Assembly (NCBI GenBank): GCA_007134165.1
Contig: SLLJ01000080.1
Location: 1-7,135 of the forward strand
Direction of reading: 5' to 3'
DNA: 7,135 nt
Source: Nitriliruptoraceae bacterium
GTDB lineage: Bacteria > Actinomycetota > Nitriliruptoria > Nitriliruptorales > Nitriliruptoraceae
Below, piece after piece: positions 1 through 5,558 of this stretch. Under the pieces are notes generated by a model, which saw nothing but the letters and a program-made list of their open reading frames with translations, was not told the DNA's origin and made no database searches. Position 1 is the first letter of the stretch. Each line of letters begins with the position of its first letter. Position numbers and translations under genes: made by a program.

Positions 1-477
1 ACGGCGCTGACCCTGAGCCTGATCGGCGTGCTGGTGGTGGTCGGAATCGGGCGGTTGCTCGGCGCCCGCCGGGAGGTCGGCCGGAGCTTCGCGCTGGTGC
101 TGGTCGCCGCGCTTGCCGTTCCAGGCGTGCTGCTCATGGTCCCCGAGCCTCCGCCCACGCACATCGAACGGATCGTGGTCGACGAGGTCGCGCTCGACCT
201 GACGGTGTCCCCGCTCGAGCCGGGACCCAACGAGGTCCACGTGTACGCTTGGCAGCTCACGGGCGACGAAGTCGAGCTGGTTTCGGCCACCGCGCAGGTC
301 GTCGGCGCCGCCGGGTCCGCTACCGGCGCCCAACGAACACTGTTCGAGGTGACCGGCAACCACCGGCTGTCCTACGAGCTCGAGCTGCCGCCCGGCGAGT
401 CGTGGGTCGTGGCCGTGACGGCGGTCACCACCGACGGCCACCCCCGAACGGCGACGTTGGAGCTTGAGGCCCCGTGA
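1..477 (+). CDS. CopD-like copper membrane protein, C-terminal part (5'-truncated)
   Basis: The frame is open from base 1, so the gene begins outside the window and 158 codons are visible. The first ~50 residues hold two hydrophobic spans (about 1-22 and 33-51). About 105 residues of predicted extracytoplasmic beta-rich domain follow. This tail contains a stretch reading LTVSPLEPGPNEVHVYAW, which resembles the YtkA/FixH-like domain found at the C-terminus of actinobacterial CopD (CopC-CopD fusion) proteins. Such proteins are thought to handle copper at, or move it across, the cytoplasmic membrane. Its stop codon overlaps the GTG start of the next gene (GTGA), so the two are probably translationally coupled, and the neighbour is a cupredoxin. 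An internal GTG at position 28 could be read as a start, but the hydrophobic run continues upstream of it, so truncation is more likely. CopD is inferred from the tail domain and context; the CopD core and its His residues are not visible. Confidence 0.6.
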   Translation, partial: TALTLSLIGVLVVVGIGRLLGARREVGRSFALVLVAALAVPGVLLMVPEPPPTHIERIVVDEVALDLTVSPLEPGPNEVHVYAWQLTGDEVELVSATAQVVGAAGSATGAQRTLFEVTGNHRLSYELELPPGESWVVAVTAVTTDGHPRTATLELEAP

Positions 478-875
478 ACACCTCCGAGCCCGATCCTCCC
501 GCAGCCGGTGACTCCGCGGCATCCAACCGACGGCTGATCACCGCCCTGACCGCACTGGTGGTGGTGGTCGCGTTGGCCCTGCTGGTCTCTGCGCTGATGT
601 CCGCGCTGGGCTCCGAGGAGCTGGTGGTCGAGGTCCCGCCGGGCACCGCTGAGCGGATGGCCGCCGGTGAGCAGATCGAGCTGCTGCCTCGCACCCTGGA
701 GGTCGGGGTCGGCGACCGGTTGGTGGTCGTCAACCGCGACGAGGTCACCCACGAGGTCGGCCCCTACACCGTCGCTGCCGGGCAGACACTGGCACAAACC
801 TTCACCTCTCCGGGAACCATCGAGGGCCTGTGCACCCTGCATCCCAGCGGTGCGATCACCATCGTGGTCCGTTAG
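474..875 (+). CDS. Membrane-anchored cupredoxin-like protein
   Basis: The product is 133 aa from a GTG start that overlaps the preceding stop by 4 bases. It has a short Pro/Ala/Ser-rich cytoplasmic head (1-20), one membrane span (about 22-45) and then a compact cupredoxin-like domain (about 48-133) facing outward. Three type-1 copper ligands can be assigned: His93 (in VTHEVG) and Cys120 and His123 (in GLCTLHPSG). The loop has the amicyanin-like C-x2-H-x2-M spacing, but Gly126 sits where the axial Met belongs. The protein would be a membrane-tethered copper or electron carrier, or a copper-binding partner of the CopD-like protein encoded before it. The lack of a weak axial ligand resembles laccase-type or copper-chaperone variants. 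The fold assignment is fairly secure; whether it is redox-active is inference. Confidence 0.72.
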   Translation: MNTSEPDPPAAGDSAASNRRLITALTALVVVVALALLVSALMSALGSEELVVEVPPGTAERMAAGEQIELLPRTLEVGVGDRLVVVNRDEVTHEVGPYTVAAGQTLAQTFTSPGTIEGLCTLHPSGAITIVVR

Positions 876-898
876 GCCCTAGTGCTCAGGGCTTGTTT
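874..898 (+). terminator. Candidate intrinsic terminator after the copper module
   Basis: AGGCCCT (874-880) pairs with AGGGCTT (888-894), with one G-U pair and a 7-nt loop. The downstream bases are T-rich (TTGTTTCC). The stem begins within the stop codon of the anchored cupredoxin gene, a normal place for an operon end. Confidence 0.45.
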
Positions 899-922
899 CC
901 GTTCCTCGGCGGAGGCTATCGT
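893..922 (+). promoter_or_regulatory. Candidate sigma-70-like promoter for the oxidase operon
   Basis: TTGTTT (893-898) and TATCGT (917-922) are separated by 18 bases. The -10 box matches the loose actinobacterial TANNNT pattern, while the -35 keeps only TTG. It lies about 130 bases upstream of the first oxidase codon and just after the candidate terminator. The call rests on motif match and position only. Confidence 0.3.
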
Positions 923-1051
923 CCCCGCTCGCCCGCCAACCGGCGGGCTGGGTCACGGCCAAGCGCCGGCCCGCACCAGCCTCGGCGCAGGTGCGGGGGG
1001 GTGCTGATCTCAGCCGTGCGGCAAACGGTGAGCAGCTGGGAGGCAGAATCC
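923..1051 (+). promoter_or_regulatory. Structured 5' leader of the oxidase operon
   Basis: No convincing reading frame fills the gap before subunit IIa. It holds two hairpins: GCCCGCC (931-937) with GGCGGGC (942-948) over a 4-nt loop, and CCCGCACC (970-977) with GGTGCGGG (990-997) over a 12-nt loop. Neither has a clear T-tract. A strong ribosome site GGGAGG (1038-1043) follows. The stems could be an attenuator or a stabilising leader, or simply a by-product of high GC content. Confidence 0.3.
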
Positions 1052-1195
1052 GTGGAAACGACGCCGGACGTCGGACACGACGCAGACGAGGAGCTGCACC
1101 ACCCGCGCGGCACGCTCCTGATCATGGGGCTGTACCTGCTGTCGATGGTTGCCACCTGGGCGTGGGTCTTCCTTGTCCTCGAGGGACGGACCTGA
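1052..1195 (+). CDS. cbaD: Cytochrome c oxidase subunit IIa (ba3 type)
   Basis: A 47-aa protein with an acidic, His-containing head (1-17), the junction HHPRGTL and one long membrane span (about 20-43) ending in LEGRT. The length, the PRG/PKG motif before a single helix and its place directly before subunit II match subunit IIa of Thermus ba3 oxidase. There this helix replaces the second transmembrane helix missing from subunit II. The GTG at 1052 was chosen as start because GGGAGG (1038-1043) lies 8 bases upstream. A GTG at 1028 is in frame but would place that ribosome site inside the gene, and longer versions add only low-complexity sequence. One base separates the stop from the ATG of subunit II, so translation is probably coupled. 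The gene is easy to miss because of its size. Confidence 0.82.
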   Translation: METTPDVGHDADEELHHPRGTLLIMGLYLLSMVATWAWVFLVLEGRT

Positions 1196-1196
1196 C

Positions 1197-1727
1197 ATGG
1201 GACTCCAGATCGAGAAGGTCGAGAAACGTTTCGTCTGGGCCACCGTCGGCGCACTCGCGCTGGGGGTGGTCGCCATCGGCTACTCGGTGACCGAGATGGG
1301 GGTGCACCTGCCGGGTCACGACCACCGCATCGATCCGATGCAGGTCGTGCGTGGTGAGGCCGCACCCTTCGACGAGCCCGGGCTGCACGAGCGTGAGGAC
1401 GGCACCTACGAGGCGGTGATCGTCGCGCAGGCGTTCAGCTTCGAGACCGGCGAGACCATGATCGTGGAGGATGCGGCCACCGGCGCCGATCGGGAGATCG
1501 GCGTGCTGCGCATCCCCCGCGGCGCCACCGTGGACGTCGTCGCGACCTCCCGCGACGTGCTGCACGGCATGAAGATCCTGGGCACCAACGTCAACGTCAT
1601 GCTCATCCCCGGCCACGTCACCCGGGTCACGCACACGTTCGACGAGCCCGCCGAGCTGCAGCTGCTCTGCACGGAGTACTGCGGGCTCGGACACAACCAG
1701 ATGTTCGCCATGGTGGTGGTCGAATGA
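1197..1727 (+). CDS. cbaB: Cytochrome c oxidase subunit II, ba3 type (CuA)
   Basis: A 176-aa protein with one membrane span (about 12-31) and an outward-facing cupredoxin domain that carries the binuclear CuA centre. The ligands are all present: His123 (in VLHGMKI), Cys158, Glu160, Cys162, His166 and Met169 (in CTEYCGLGHNQM). The single N-terminal helix and short length are typical of B-type (ba3) subunit II, not the two-helix A-type. Glu9, just before the helix (KVEKR), aligns with Thermus subunit II Glu15, the entry of the K proton channel. CuA accepts electrons from a soluble donor and passes them to heme b of subunit I. The ATG at 1197 was chosen over an upstream in-frame ATG at 1149, which lies inside subunit IIa. 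The 3' end overlaps subunit I by 4 bases (ATGA). Confidence 0.95.
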   Translation: MGLQIEKVEKRFVWATVGALALGVVAIGYSVTEMGVHLPGHDHRIDPMQVVRGEAAPFDEPGLHEREDGTYEAVIVAQAFSFETGETMIVEDAATGADREIGVLRIPRGATVDVVATSRDVLHGMKILGTNVNVMLIPGHVTRVTHTFDEPAELQLLCTEYCGLGHNQMFAMVVVE

Positions 1728-3385
1728 GCGCAGAAGCGATCGGGATCCAGCCTCCCCGCACCGGTGAGGAACAGACCCAGCGAACCTGGCTGAAGTGGCA
1801 CCTGTACCTGGGCTACGTCGGTCTGGCCATCGGCGGGCTGATGGGCATCGGCCAGGCCATGGACCGGCTGGGCATCGACGTCTACGGCACCGCGGTCATG
1901 AACTACTTCCAGGGGCTCACCCTGCACGGGGTGACCCTGGTGATCGTGTTCACGTTCACCTTCTCCAACAGCTGGGTCGCCCTGGCCGCCATCCGCGCCT
2001 TCGGCCGCCCGCTGGTCAACACCCGGCTGGTGATCGCCTCCACGCTGCTGTCCGCGGCCGGCGTCGTGCTGGCGGCGATTCCGATGCTGCTGGGCAACGC
2101 CACGGTGCTGTTCACGATGTACGCCCCGTTGCAGGCGTCGTTCTTCTTCTACCTCGGCGCCACCCTGCTGGTGGTCGGCACCTGGGTGACGTTGGCGGCC
2201 CTGCTGCTCACTCGCAGGGAGTGGAAGGCCGACAACCCGGGGCGCGCCACGCCGTTGGCGGCCTACATGGGCATCGTCACCTACATCATGTGGTCGATGG
2301 CCTCGGTGGGGATTGCGATCGAGATGCTCGCGTTCCTGCTGCCCTGGTCGCTGGGGTTGATCGACACCGTCGACCCGCTGACCACCCGCACGTTGTTCTG
2401 GATGAGTGGTCACCCGATCGTCTACTTCTGGCTGCTGCCGGTCTACATCTCGTGGTACCTGGTCGTTCCCCAGCGCGCCGGGGGGCGGCTGTTCAGCGAC
2501 GGGGTCGTGCGGGTCGTGTTCCTGATGTTCCTGCTGCTGTCGACTCCGGTCGGATTGCACCACCAGTTCACCGACCCCGGGATCCACCAGGGCCTGAAGT
2601 TCGCGCACGGGCTGATGACCTTCGGGGTGTTCCTGCCCTCGATGATCACCGCGTTCACCCTCATGGCCGGTCTCGAGGATGGTGCGCGCCGCCGGGGCGG
2701 GACCGGGCTGGTGGGCTGGATCCGCAAGCTGCCGTGGGGCGACCCGGTCGCCACCGGGCAGCTGCTGGCGATGCTCGGGTTCATGCTCGGGGGGATCAGC
2801 GGGCTGATCAACGCCAGCTACACCCTCAACCTCGTCGTGCACAACACCTCGTTCGTGCCGGGGCACTTCCACCTGACGGTGGGCACGGCCGTGGCGCTGT
2901 CGATCATGGCGCTGACCTACTGGCTGGTGCCCCACTTCACCGGCAAGTCGCTGTGGAACCGCAAGGCGGCGCTCGCGCAGGTGTGGACCTACTTCGTCGG
3001 GGTGCTGATCTTCAGCCGCGGGCAGATCGCCAGCGGCATCGAGGGCCAGCCCCGTCGGTTGCATGCGTCCGGTGCCTCGTTCGGCAACGAAGCCTGGGCG
3101 CTCGGCGATCTGATGACCGGCGCCGGCGGCCTGCTGATGTCGGTGTCCGGGGTGTTGTTCTTCGTCATCCTCGGCCAGACACTGCGCAGCAAGCAGACCG
3201 CCACGCTCGAGGAGCAGACCCTGGAGTTCTCCGAGTTCCTGCATGACGATCGCTCCAGCCCGGCCGTGCTCGAGCGCCTCGGGCTGTGGACGGCGGTTGC
3301 CGCCCTGCTGGTGCTGGCGGCCTACGTCCCGGCCTTCATCCAGCAGGGGTTCGATCCCACCTCTCCCGGCTTCACGTTCTTCTGA
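1724..3385 (+). CDS. cbaA: Cytochrome c oxidase subunit I, ba3 type (B-family heme-copper oxidase)
   Basis: A 553-aa protein with about 13 hydrophobic spans, as in Thermus ba3 subunit I (about 562 aa). It reduces O2 to water and pumps protons in the cytoplasmic membrane. Visible ligands are His68 and His383 for the low-spin heme, His381 for the high-spin heme (in VPGHFHL), and His230, His279 and His280 for CuB. Tyr234 in GHPIVY is the residue cross-linked to the CuB His. The K-channel set Tyr241, Tyr245, Ser306, Thr309 and Thr312 is present at the same spacing as in Thermus (Tyr244, Tyr248, Ser309, Thr312, Thr315). The protein should therefore be catalytically complete, with the single K-type proton path of B-family oxidases. 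The ATG overlaps the stop of subunit II. A 27-bp gap leads to the cupredoxin lipoprotein. No subunit III gene follows, which is normal for ba3 oxidases. Confidence 0.96.
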   Translation: MSAEAIGIQPPRTGEEQTQRTWLKWHLYLGYVGLAIGGLMGIGQAMDRLGIDVYGTAVMNYFQGLTLHGVTLVIVFTFTFSNSWVALAAIRAFGRPLVNTRLVIASTLLSAAGVVLAAIPMLLGNATVLFTMYAPLQASFFFYLGATLLVVGTWVTLAALLLTRREWKADNPGRATPLAAYMGIVTYIMWSMASVGIAIEMLAFLLPWSLGLIDTVDPLTTRTLFWMSGHPIVYFWLLPVYISWYLVVPQRAGGRLFSDGVVRVVFLMFLLLSTPVGLHHQFTDPGIHQGLKFAHGLMTFGVFLPSMITAFTLMAGLEDGARRRGGTGLVGWIRKLPWGDPVATGQLLAMLGFMLGGISGLINASYTLNLVVHNTSFVPGHFHLTVGTAVALSIMALTYWLVPHFTGKSLWNRKAALAQVWTYFVGVLIFSRGQIASGIEGQPRRLHASGASFGNEAWALGDLMTGAGGLLMSVSGVLFFVILGQTLRSKQTATLEEQTLEFSEFLHDDRSSPAVLERLGLWTAVAALLVLAAYVPAFIQQGFDPTSPGFTFF

Positions 3386-3412
3386 TCCCCCTCCCACAGA
3401 CAAGGAACCATC

Positions 3413-3793
3413 ATGCGCACCACCCCACGACTGCTCAGCCTGATGCTCATCGCAGCGCTGGCACTGATCGTCGCCGCCTGCGGCGGTGACGACAATGGAG
3501 ACGGCGAGGCCCAGACCTCCGTCACCATCCTCGGCAACGACGCGCTGGCCTACGAGCCGGATTCGCTGACCGTCGCCGCCGACACCGAGATCACGCTGAC
3601 GCTGGAGTGTGGTCCGACCGTCGAGCACGACTTCATCATCGAAGGCTTCGAAGGCGACCGCCAGATCGCCCTGTGCGACCCGGGCGGCTCCGACACGGGC
3701 ACCTTCACGATCGCGGCCGGCACCTACGACTTCTACTGCAGCATCCCCGGCCACCGTGAGTCGGGCATGGAGGGCGTGCTGACCGTCAGCTGA
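3413..3793 (+). CDS. Cupredoxin lipoprotein, probable electron donor to the oxidase
   Basis: A 126-aa protein with a signal peptide (1-22) and a lipobox (IVAAC, lipidated Cys23), then a short Gly/Asp linker and a cupredoxin domain (about 36-126). A full type-1 copper set is visible: His72 (VEHDF), Cys109, His114 and Met119 in a C-x4-H-x4-M loop. Two extra cysteines, Cys66 and Cys88, could form a disulfide. The ATG has AAGGAA (3402-3407) 5 bases upstream. It lies 27 bases after subunit I and before a strong terminator, so it is the last gene of the oxidase operon. A surface-tethered blue copper protein here would plausibly carry electrons to CuA in place of, or besides, cytochrome c. That role is inferred from context; the copper site is read directly. 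Confidence 0.87.
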   Translation: MRTTPRLLSLMLIAALALIVAACGGDDNGDGEAQTSVTILGNDALAYEPDSLTVAADTEITLTLECGPTVEHDFIIEGFEGDRQIALCDPGGSDTGTFTIAAGTYDFYCSIPGHRESGMEGVLTVS

Positions 3794-3811
3794 CCGGCTC
3801 ATCAGGAGCAG

Positions 3812-3852
3812 CCGGACGGGGCCGGGGCGTGTCGACGTCCCGGCCCCTCCGG
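3812..3852 (+). terminator. Strong hairpin terminator of the oxidase operon
   Basis: GGGGCCGGGGCGT (3818-3830) pairs with ACGTCCCGGCCCC (3835-3847) over a GTCG loop with one G-T pair. After a single bulged C (3817) the stem continues as CCGGA (3812-3816) with TCCGG (3848-3852), giving 18 pairs. There is no T-tract after it, as is common for GC-rich actinobacterial terminators. It lies 18 bases after the cupredoxin stop. Confidence 0.75.
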
Positions 3853-3930
3853 TTGGGCGGGTGCAGGAGGCCCCCGCGCGGGTAGAGTCCAAGGGGAACA
3901 CCGGACACCACGCGAACAAGGGAGGACCCG

Positions 3931-4194
3931 GTGGGCAACGCACGGATGTCGAAGAAGCTCGGCAAACTCGAGAAGAAGGCCGACAAAGTCCGGTCCAAGG
4001 CGGAGAAGAAGGGCAAGGACCTGCAGGAGTTCGCCGCGGACCGCATCGACGATCTGACCGAGGACGACAAGGGCGGCAAGAAGGGACTGCTGTTCGTGCT
4101 GCTGCTCGCTGCCGCAGGTGCGGGCGTGCTGCTCAAGCGCAAGCGTGACCAGGAACTCGACGAAGCCCTGTGGGAGGAGCCCCGCTCGCTCTGA
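3931..4194 (+). CDS. Small Lys-rich single-span membrane protein, function unknown
   Basis: An 87-aa protein from a GTG start with GGGAGGA (3920-3926) 4 bases upstream. An in-frame ATG at 3946 is an alternative start. Residues 1-50 are very rich in Lys, Glu and Asp (repeated KK, EKK and KGK) and look like an amphipathic helix or short coiled coil. Residues 52-68 form one membrane span (LLFVLLLAAAGAGVLL), followed by KRKR and an acidic tail (DQELDEALWEEPRSL). The charge pattern predicts both a basic head and a basic stop-transfer patch, so topology is ambiguous. The shape recalls YtxH-like or other small actinobacterial membrane-anchored proteins, but I recognise no named family. It stands alone between two hairpin terminators, so it is probably monocistronic. 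A weak TAGAGT at 3883-3888 could be its -10 box. Confidence 0.72.
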   Translation: MGNARMSKKLGKLEKKADKVRSKAEKKGKDLQEFAADRIDDLTEDDKGGKKGLLFVLLLAAAGAGVLLKRKRDQELDEALWEEPRSL

Positions 4195-4217
4195 GCCGGG
4201 ACGACTCAGGTTCGGCC

Positions 4218-4245
4218 TGCCACCCGGTGTTCCCACCGGGTGGCA
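4218..4245 (+). terminator. Perfect 12-bp hairpin terminator after the small membrane protein
   Basis: TGCCACCCGGTG (4218-4229) pairs without mismatch with CACCGGGTGGCA (4234-4245) over a TTCC loop. It lies 23 bases past the stop of the 87-aa gene and 56 bases before the next start, in non-coding sequence. It has no clean T-tract. Confidence 0.7.
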
Positions 4246-4301
4246 TCGTCGTGGCCGCCGAGCCGGGTACGACGGCGGTCGTATCAGCAAAGGATCCGAG
4301 C

Positions 4302-5288
4302 ATGTCCGCATCCTCCACCGCCGACAGCCGCCGGGTGGTCATCACCGGAGCGGCCGGCAACATCGGTCGTGCGCTCGTCGAGGCCTGCCTCGCGCGCGGC
4401 GACGAGGTCACCGCCATCGACCTCGCCGAGCAGCACGATCCGCGCGTGCATGTCGTGCGTGCCGACCTCACCCGGCCTGGCGACTGGGAGCAGGAGCTTG
4501 CCGGTGCCGACCTCGTCCTGCACACGGCCGCGATCGTGGCCGAGGCCGGGGACCGCGATCGTTTCATCGAAGTCAACGTCGTGGCCACCCGCCGGGTTGC
4601 CGAGGCGGCGGCCGACGCGGGGGTGGGGCGCCTGTTGCACCTGTCGTCGATCGTGGTGTACGGCAACCGGTTCCCGGCCGGGTCGTTACGTACCGAGTCC
4701 GATCCCCTGGTACCCACGGGCGGGCCGTACACCGACACCAAGATCGCCGCGGAGCACGCGGTGCTCGCGGTGTCCGCCGAACGCGACCTGCCGATCACGA
4801 TCGTGCGTCCTGGGGACGTCTACGGCCCCCGCTCGGTCCCCTGGGTGCTGCGGCCCCTGGCGATGATGCGCCGCCGGCAGTTCGTGCTGATCGATGGCGG
4901 CCGTTGGCCGCTGTCACCCATCCACGTCGACGACCTCGTGGCCGGCATCCTGGTGGCCGGGGACGCCGAGGTGGCCGCAGGCCGGACCTACAACCTCGCC
5001 GGGCCGCCGGTCTCGGCGCGCAGTTTCTTCGCCCACCACGCGCACCACACCGGGACCCGGCTGCGCTCGCTGCCCCGTCCCGCGGCGCTGGCGGCGTCCG
5101 AACTCGCCACGCGGGCGGCGACACTGGCCGGCCGCAGCGCGCCGTTCAGCCCTGAGGCGATCGAGTACGTCACCCACCCGGGGGGCTACGCGGGGGATCG
5201 GGCGGTCCGTGAACTCGGGGTGAGCCCGACCATCCCGCTCGAGGAGGGGCTGCCGGCCTGCCTCGTCGCGGCAGACCAGCCGGGCTGA
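4302..5288 (+). CDS. NAD(P)-dependent epimerase/dehydratase-like extended SDR
   Basis: A 328-aa protein with a Rossmann fold of the extended short-chain dehydrogenase/reductase type. Cofactor motif TGAAGNIG is at 15-22, and an acidic Asp40 at the end of beta-2 (AID) favours NAD over NADP. LHTAA is at 73-77, the active-site Ser is 115 or 116 (HLSSIVVYG), Tyr143 and Lys147 form the YxxxK pair (PYTDTK), and VRPGDVYGP is at 168-176. The C-terminal part (about 200-328) is the substrate-binding region. Family members act on nucleotide sugars, hydroxysteroids or other alcohols and ketones; the sequence alone does not settle the substrate. The ATG at 4302 was chosen because AAAGGA (4289-4294) lies 7 bases before it. 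The open frame runs upstream to 4170, but that would read through the 4218-4245 hairpin and overlap the previous gene. It appears to be transcribed alone. Confidence 0.9.
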   Translation: MSASSTADSRRVVITGAAGNIGRALVEACLARGDEVTAIDLAEQHDPRVHVVRADLTRPGDWEQELAGADLVLHTAAIVAEAGDRDRFIEVNVVATRRVAEAAADAGVGRLLHLSSIVVYGNRFPAGSLRTESDPLVPTGGPYTDTKIAAEHAVLAVSAERDLPITIVRPGDVYGPRSVPWVLRPLAMMRRRQFVLIDGGRWPLSPIHVDDLVAGILVAGDAEVAAGRTYNLAGPPVSARSFFAHHAHHTGTRLRSLPRPAALAASELATRAATLAGRSAPFSPEAIEYVTHPGGYAGDRAVRELGVSPTIPLEEGLPACLVAADQPG

Positions 5289-5558
5289 CTTCCACGGATG
5301 TGAGCACAGCTGTGGAAATACATGCCGGTGCTTCGTCCACATACCCACAGAGTTGTCCCCAGAGCCGTTCTTGGACGCGCGCTGTTCGCTCCGTCGCGCG
5401 CTCACTGATCGGTATTCGGATGTGGGAGCGGCTTCCGGGTTGTGTTCTCCGAGGGCGGTCGTAGGGTCGAAGGGGCGGGGCCGATCGGGTTCCGCCGCTC
5501 ATTCGTCGCGCGGTGTTCCCGCTCCGCTCGCGGCGTCGCTGCCGACCAAGGAGGCTCC
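5289..5558. other. Non-coding gap with DnaA-box-like 9-mers and a palindrome
   Basis: No supported gene lies in this 270-bp stretch. Its first 75 bases hold a cluster of 9-mers close to the DnaA box: TGTGGAAAT (5311-5319, reverse strand), TCGTCCACA (5333-5341) and TTGTCCCCA (5353-5361). The last two each differ by one base from the actinobacterial form TTGTCCACA. A 10-bp palindrome CACAGCTGTG (5305-5314) overlaps the first, and TTCCAC (5290-5295) with GTGGAA (5312-5317) forms an inverted repeat. No AT-rich unwinding region and no replication gene are visible, so an origin is not claimed. The rest is GC-rich and leads into the promoter and ribosome site of the next gene. Confidence 0.45.
5440..5467 (+). 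promoter_or_regulatory. Candidate promoter of the substrate-binding protein gene
   Basis: TTGTGT (5440-5445) and TAGGGT (5462-5467) are 16 bases apart. The -10 fits the actinobacterial TANNNT pattern and the -35 keeps TTG. It lies about 90 bases before the start codon of the downstream gene. Support is by motif and position only. Confidence 0.35.

Noticed and set aside
372..842. 156-codon - strand frame over the anchored cupredoxin
   Set aside because: It is the antisense shadow of two coupled + strand genes; the product is low-complexity Gln/Gly/His-rich.
1795..3246. 483-codon + strand frame inside subunit I
   Set aside because: It is an alternative frame of a gene with complete heme and CuB ligands; the product is Arg/His/Gly-rich without domains.
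1406..3943. 845-codon open frame on the - strand
   Set aside because: It lies opposite oxidase subunits II and I and the cupredoxin, which have full ligand sets. Its product is a Gln/His/Arg/Gly-rich low-complexity sequence typical of the complement of GC-rich genes.
4170..4301. Upstream extension of the SDR gene to an earlier start
   Set aside because: It would overlap the preceding gene and include the perfect hairpin at 4218-4245; the ATG at 4302 has a good ribosome site and places the Rossmann motif at the usual distance from the N-terminus.
4118..5155. 345-codon + strand frame over the SDR gene
   Set aside because: Its product is Arg/Pro/Gly-rich and out of frame with the clear Rossmann-fold protein at 4302-5288; it would also overlap the 87-aa gene and read through a hairpin.
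5374..5401. GCGCGC inverted/direct repeat as an SDR terminator
   Set aside because: The 6-bp self-complementary GCGCGC copies (5377-5382 and 5396-5401) are equally readable as direct repeats in GC-rich DNA and lie about 90 bases past the stop, so the support is too weak.
5289..5558. Chromosomal replication origin
   Set aside because: There are only three imperfect DnaA-like boxes, no AT-rich unwinding stretch and no dnaA, dnaN or parAB nearby, so it was kept only as a finding to check.
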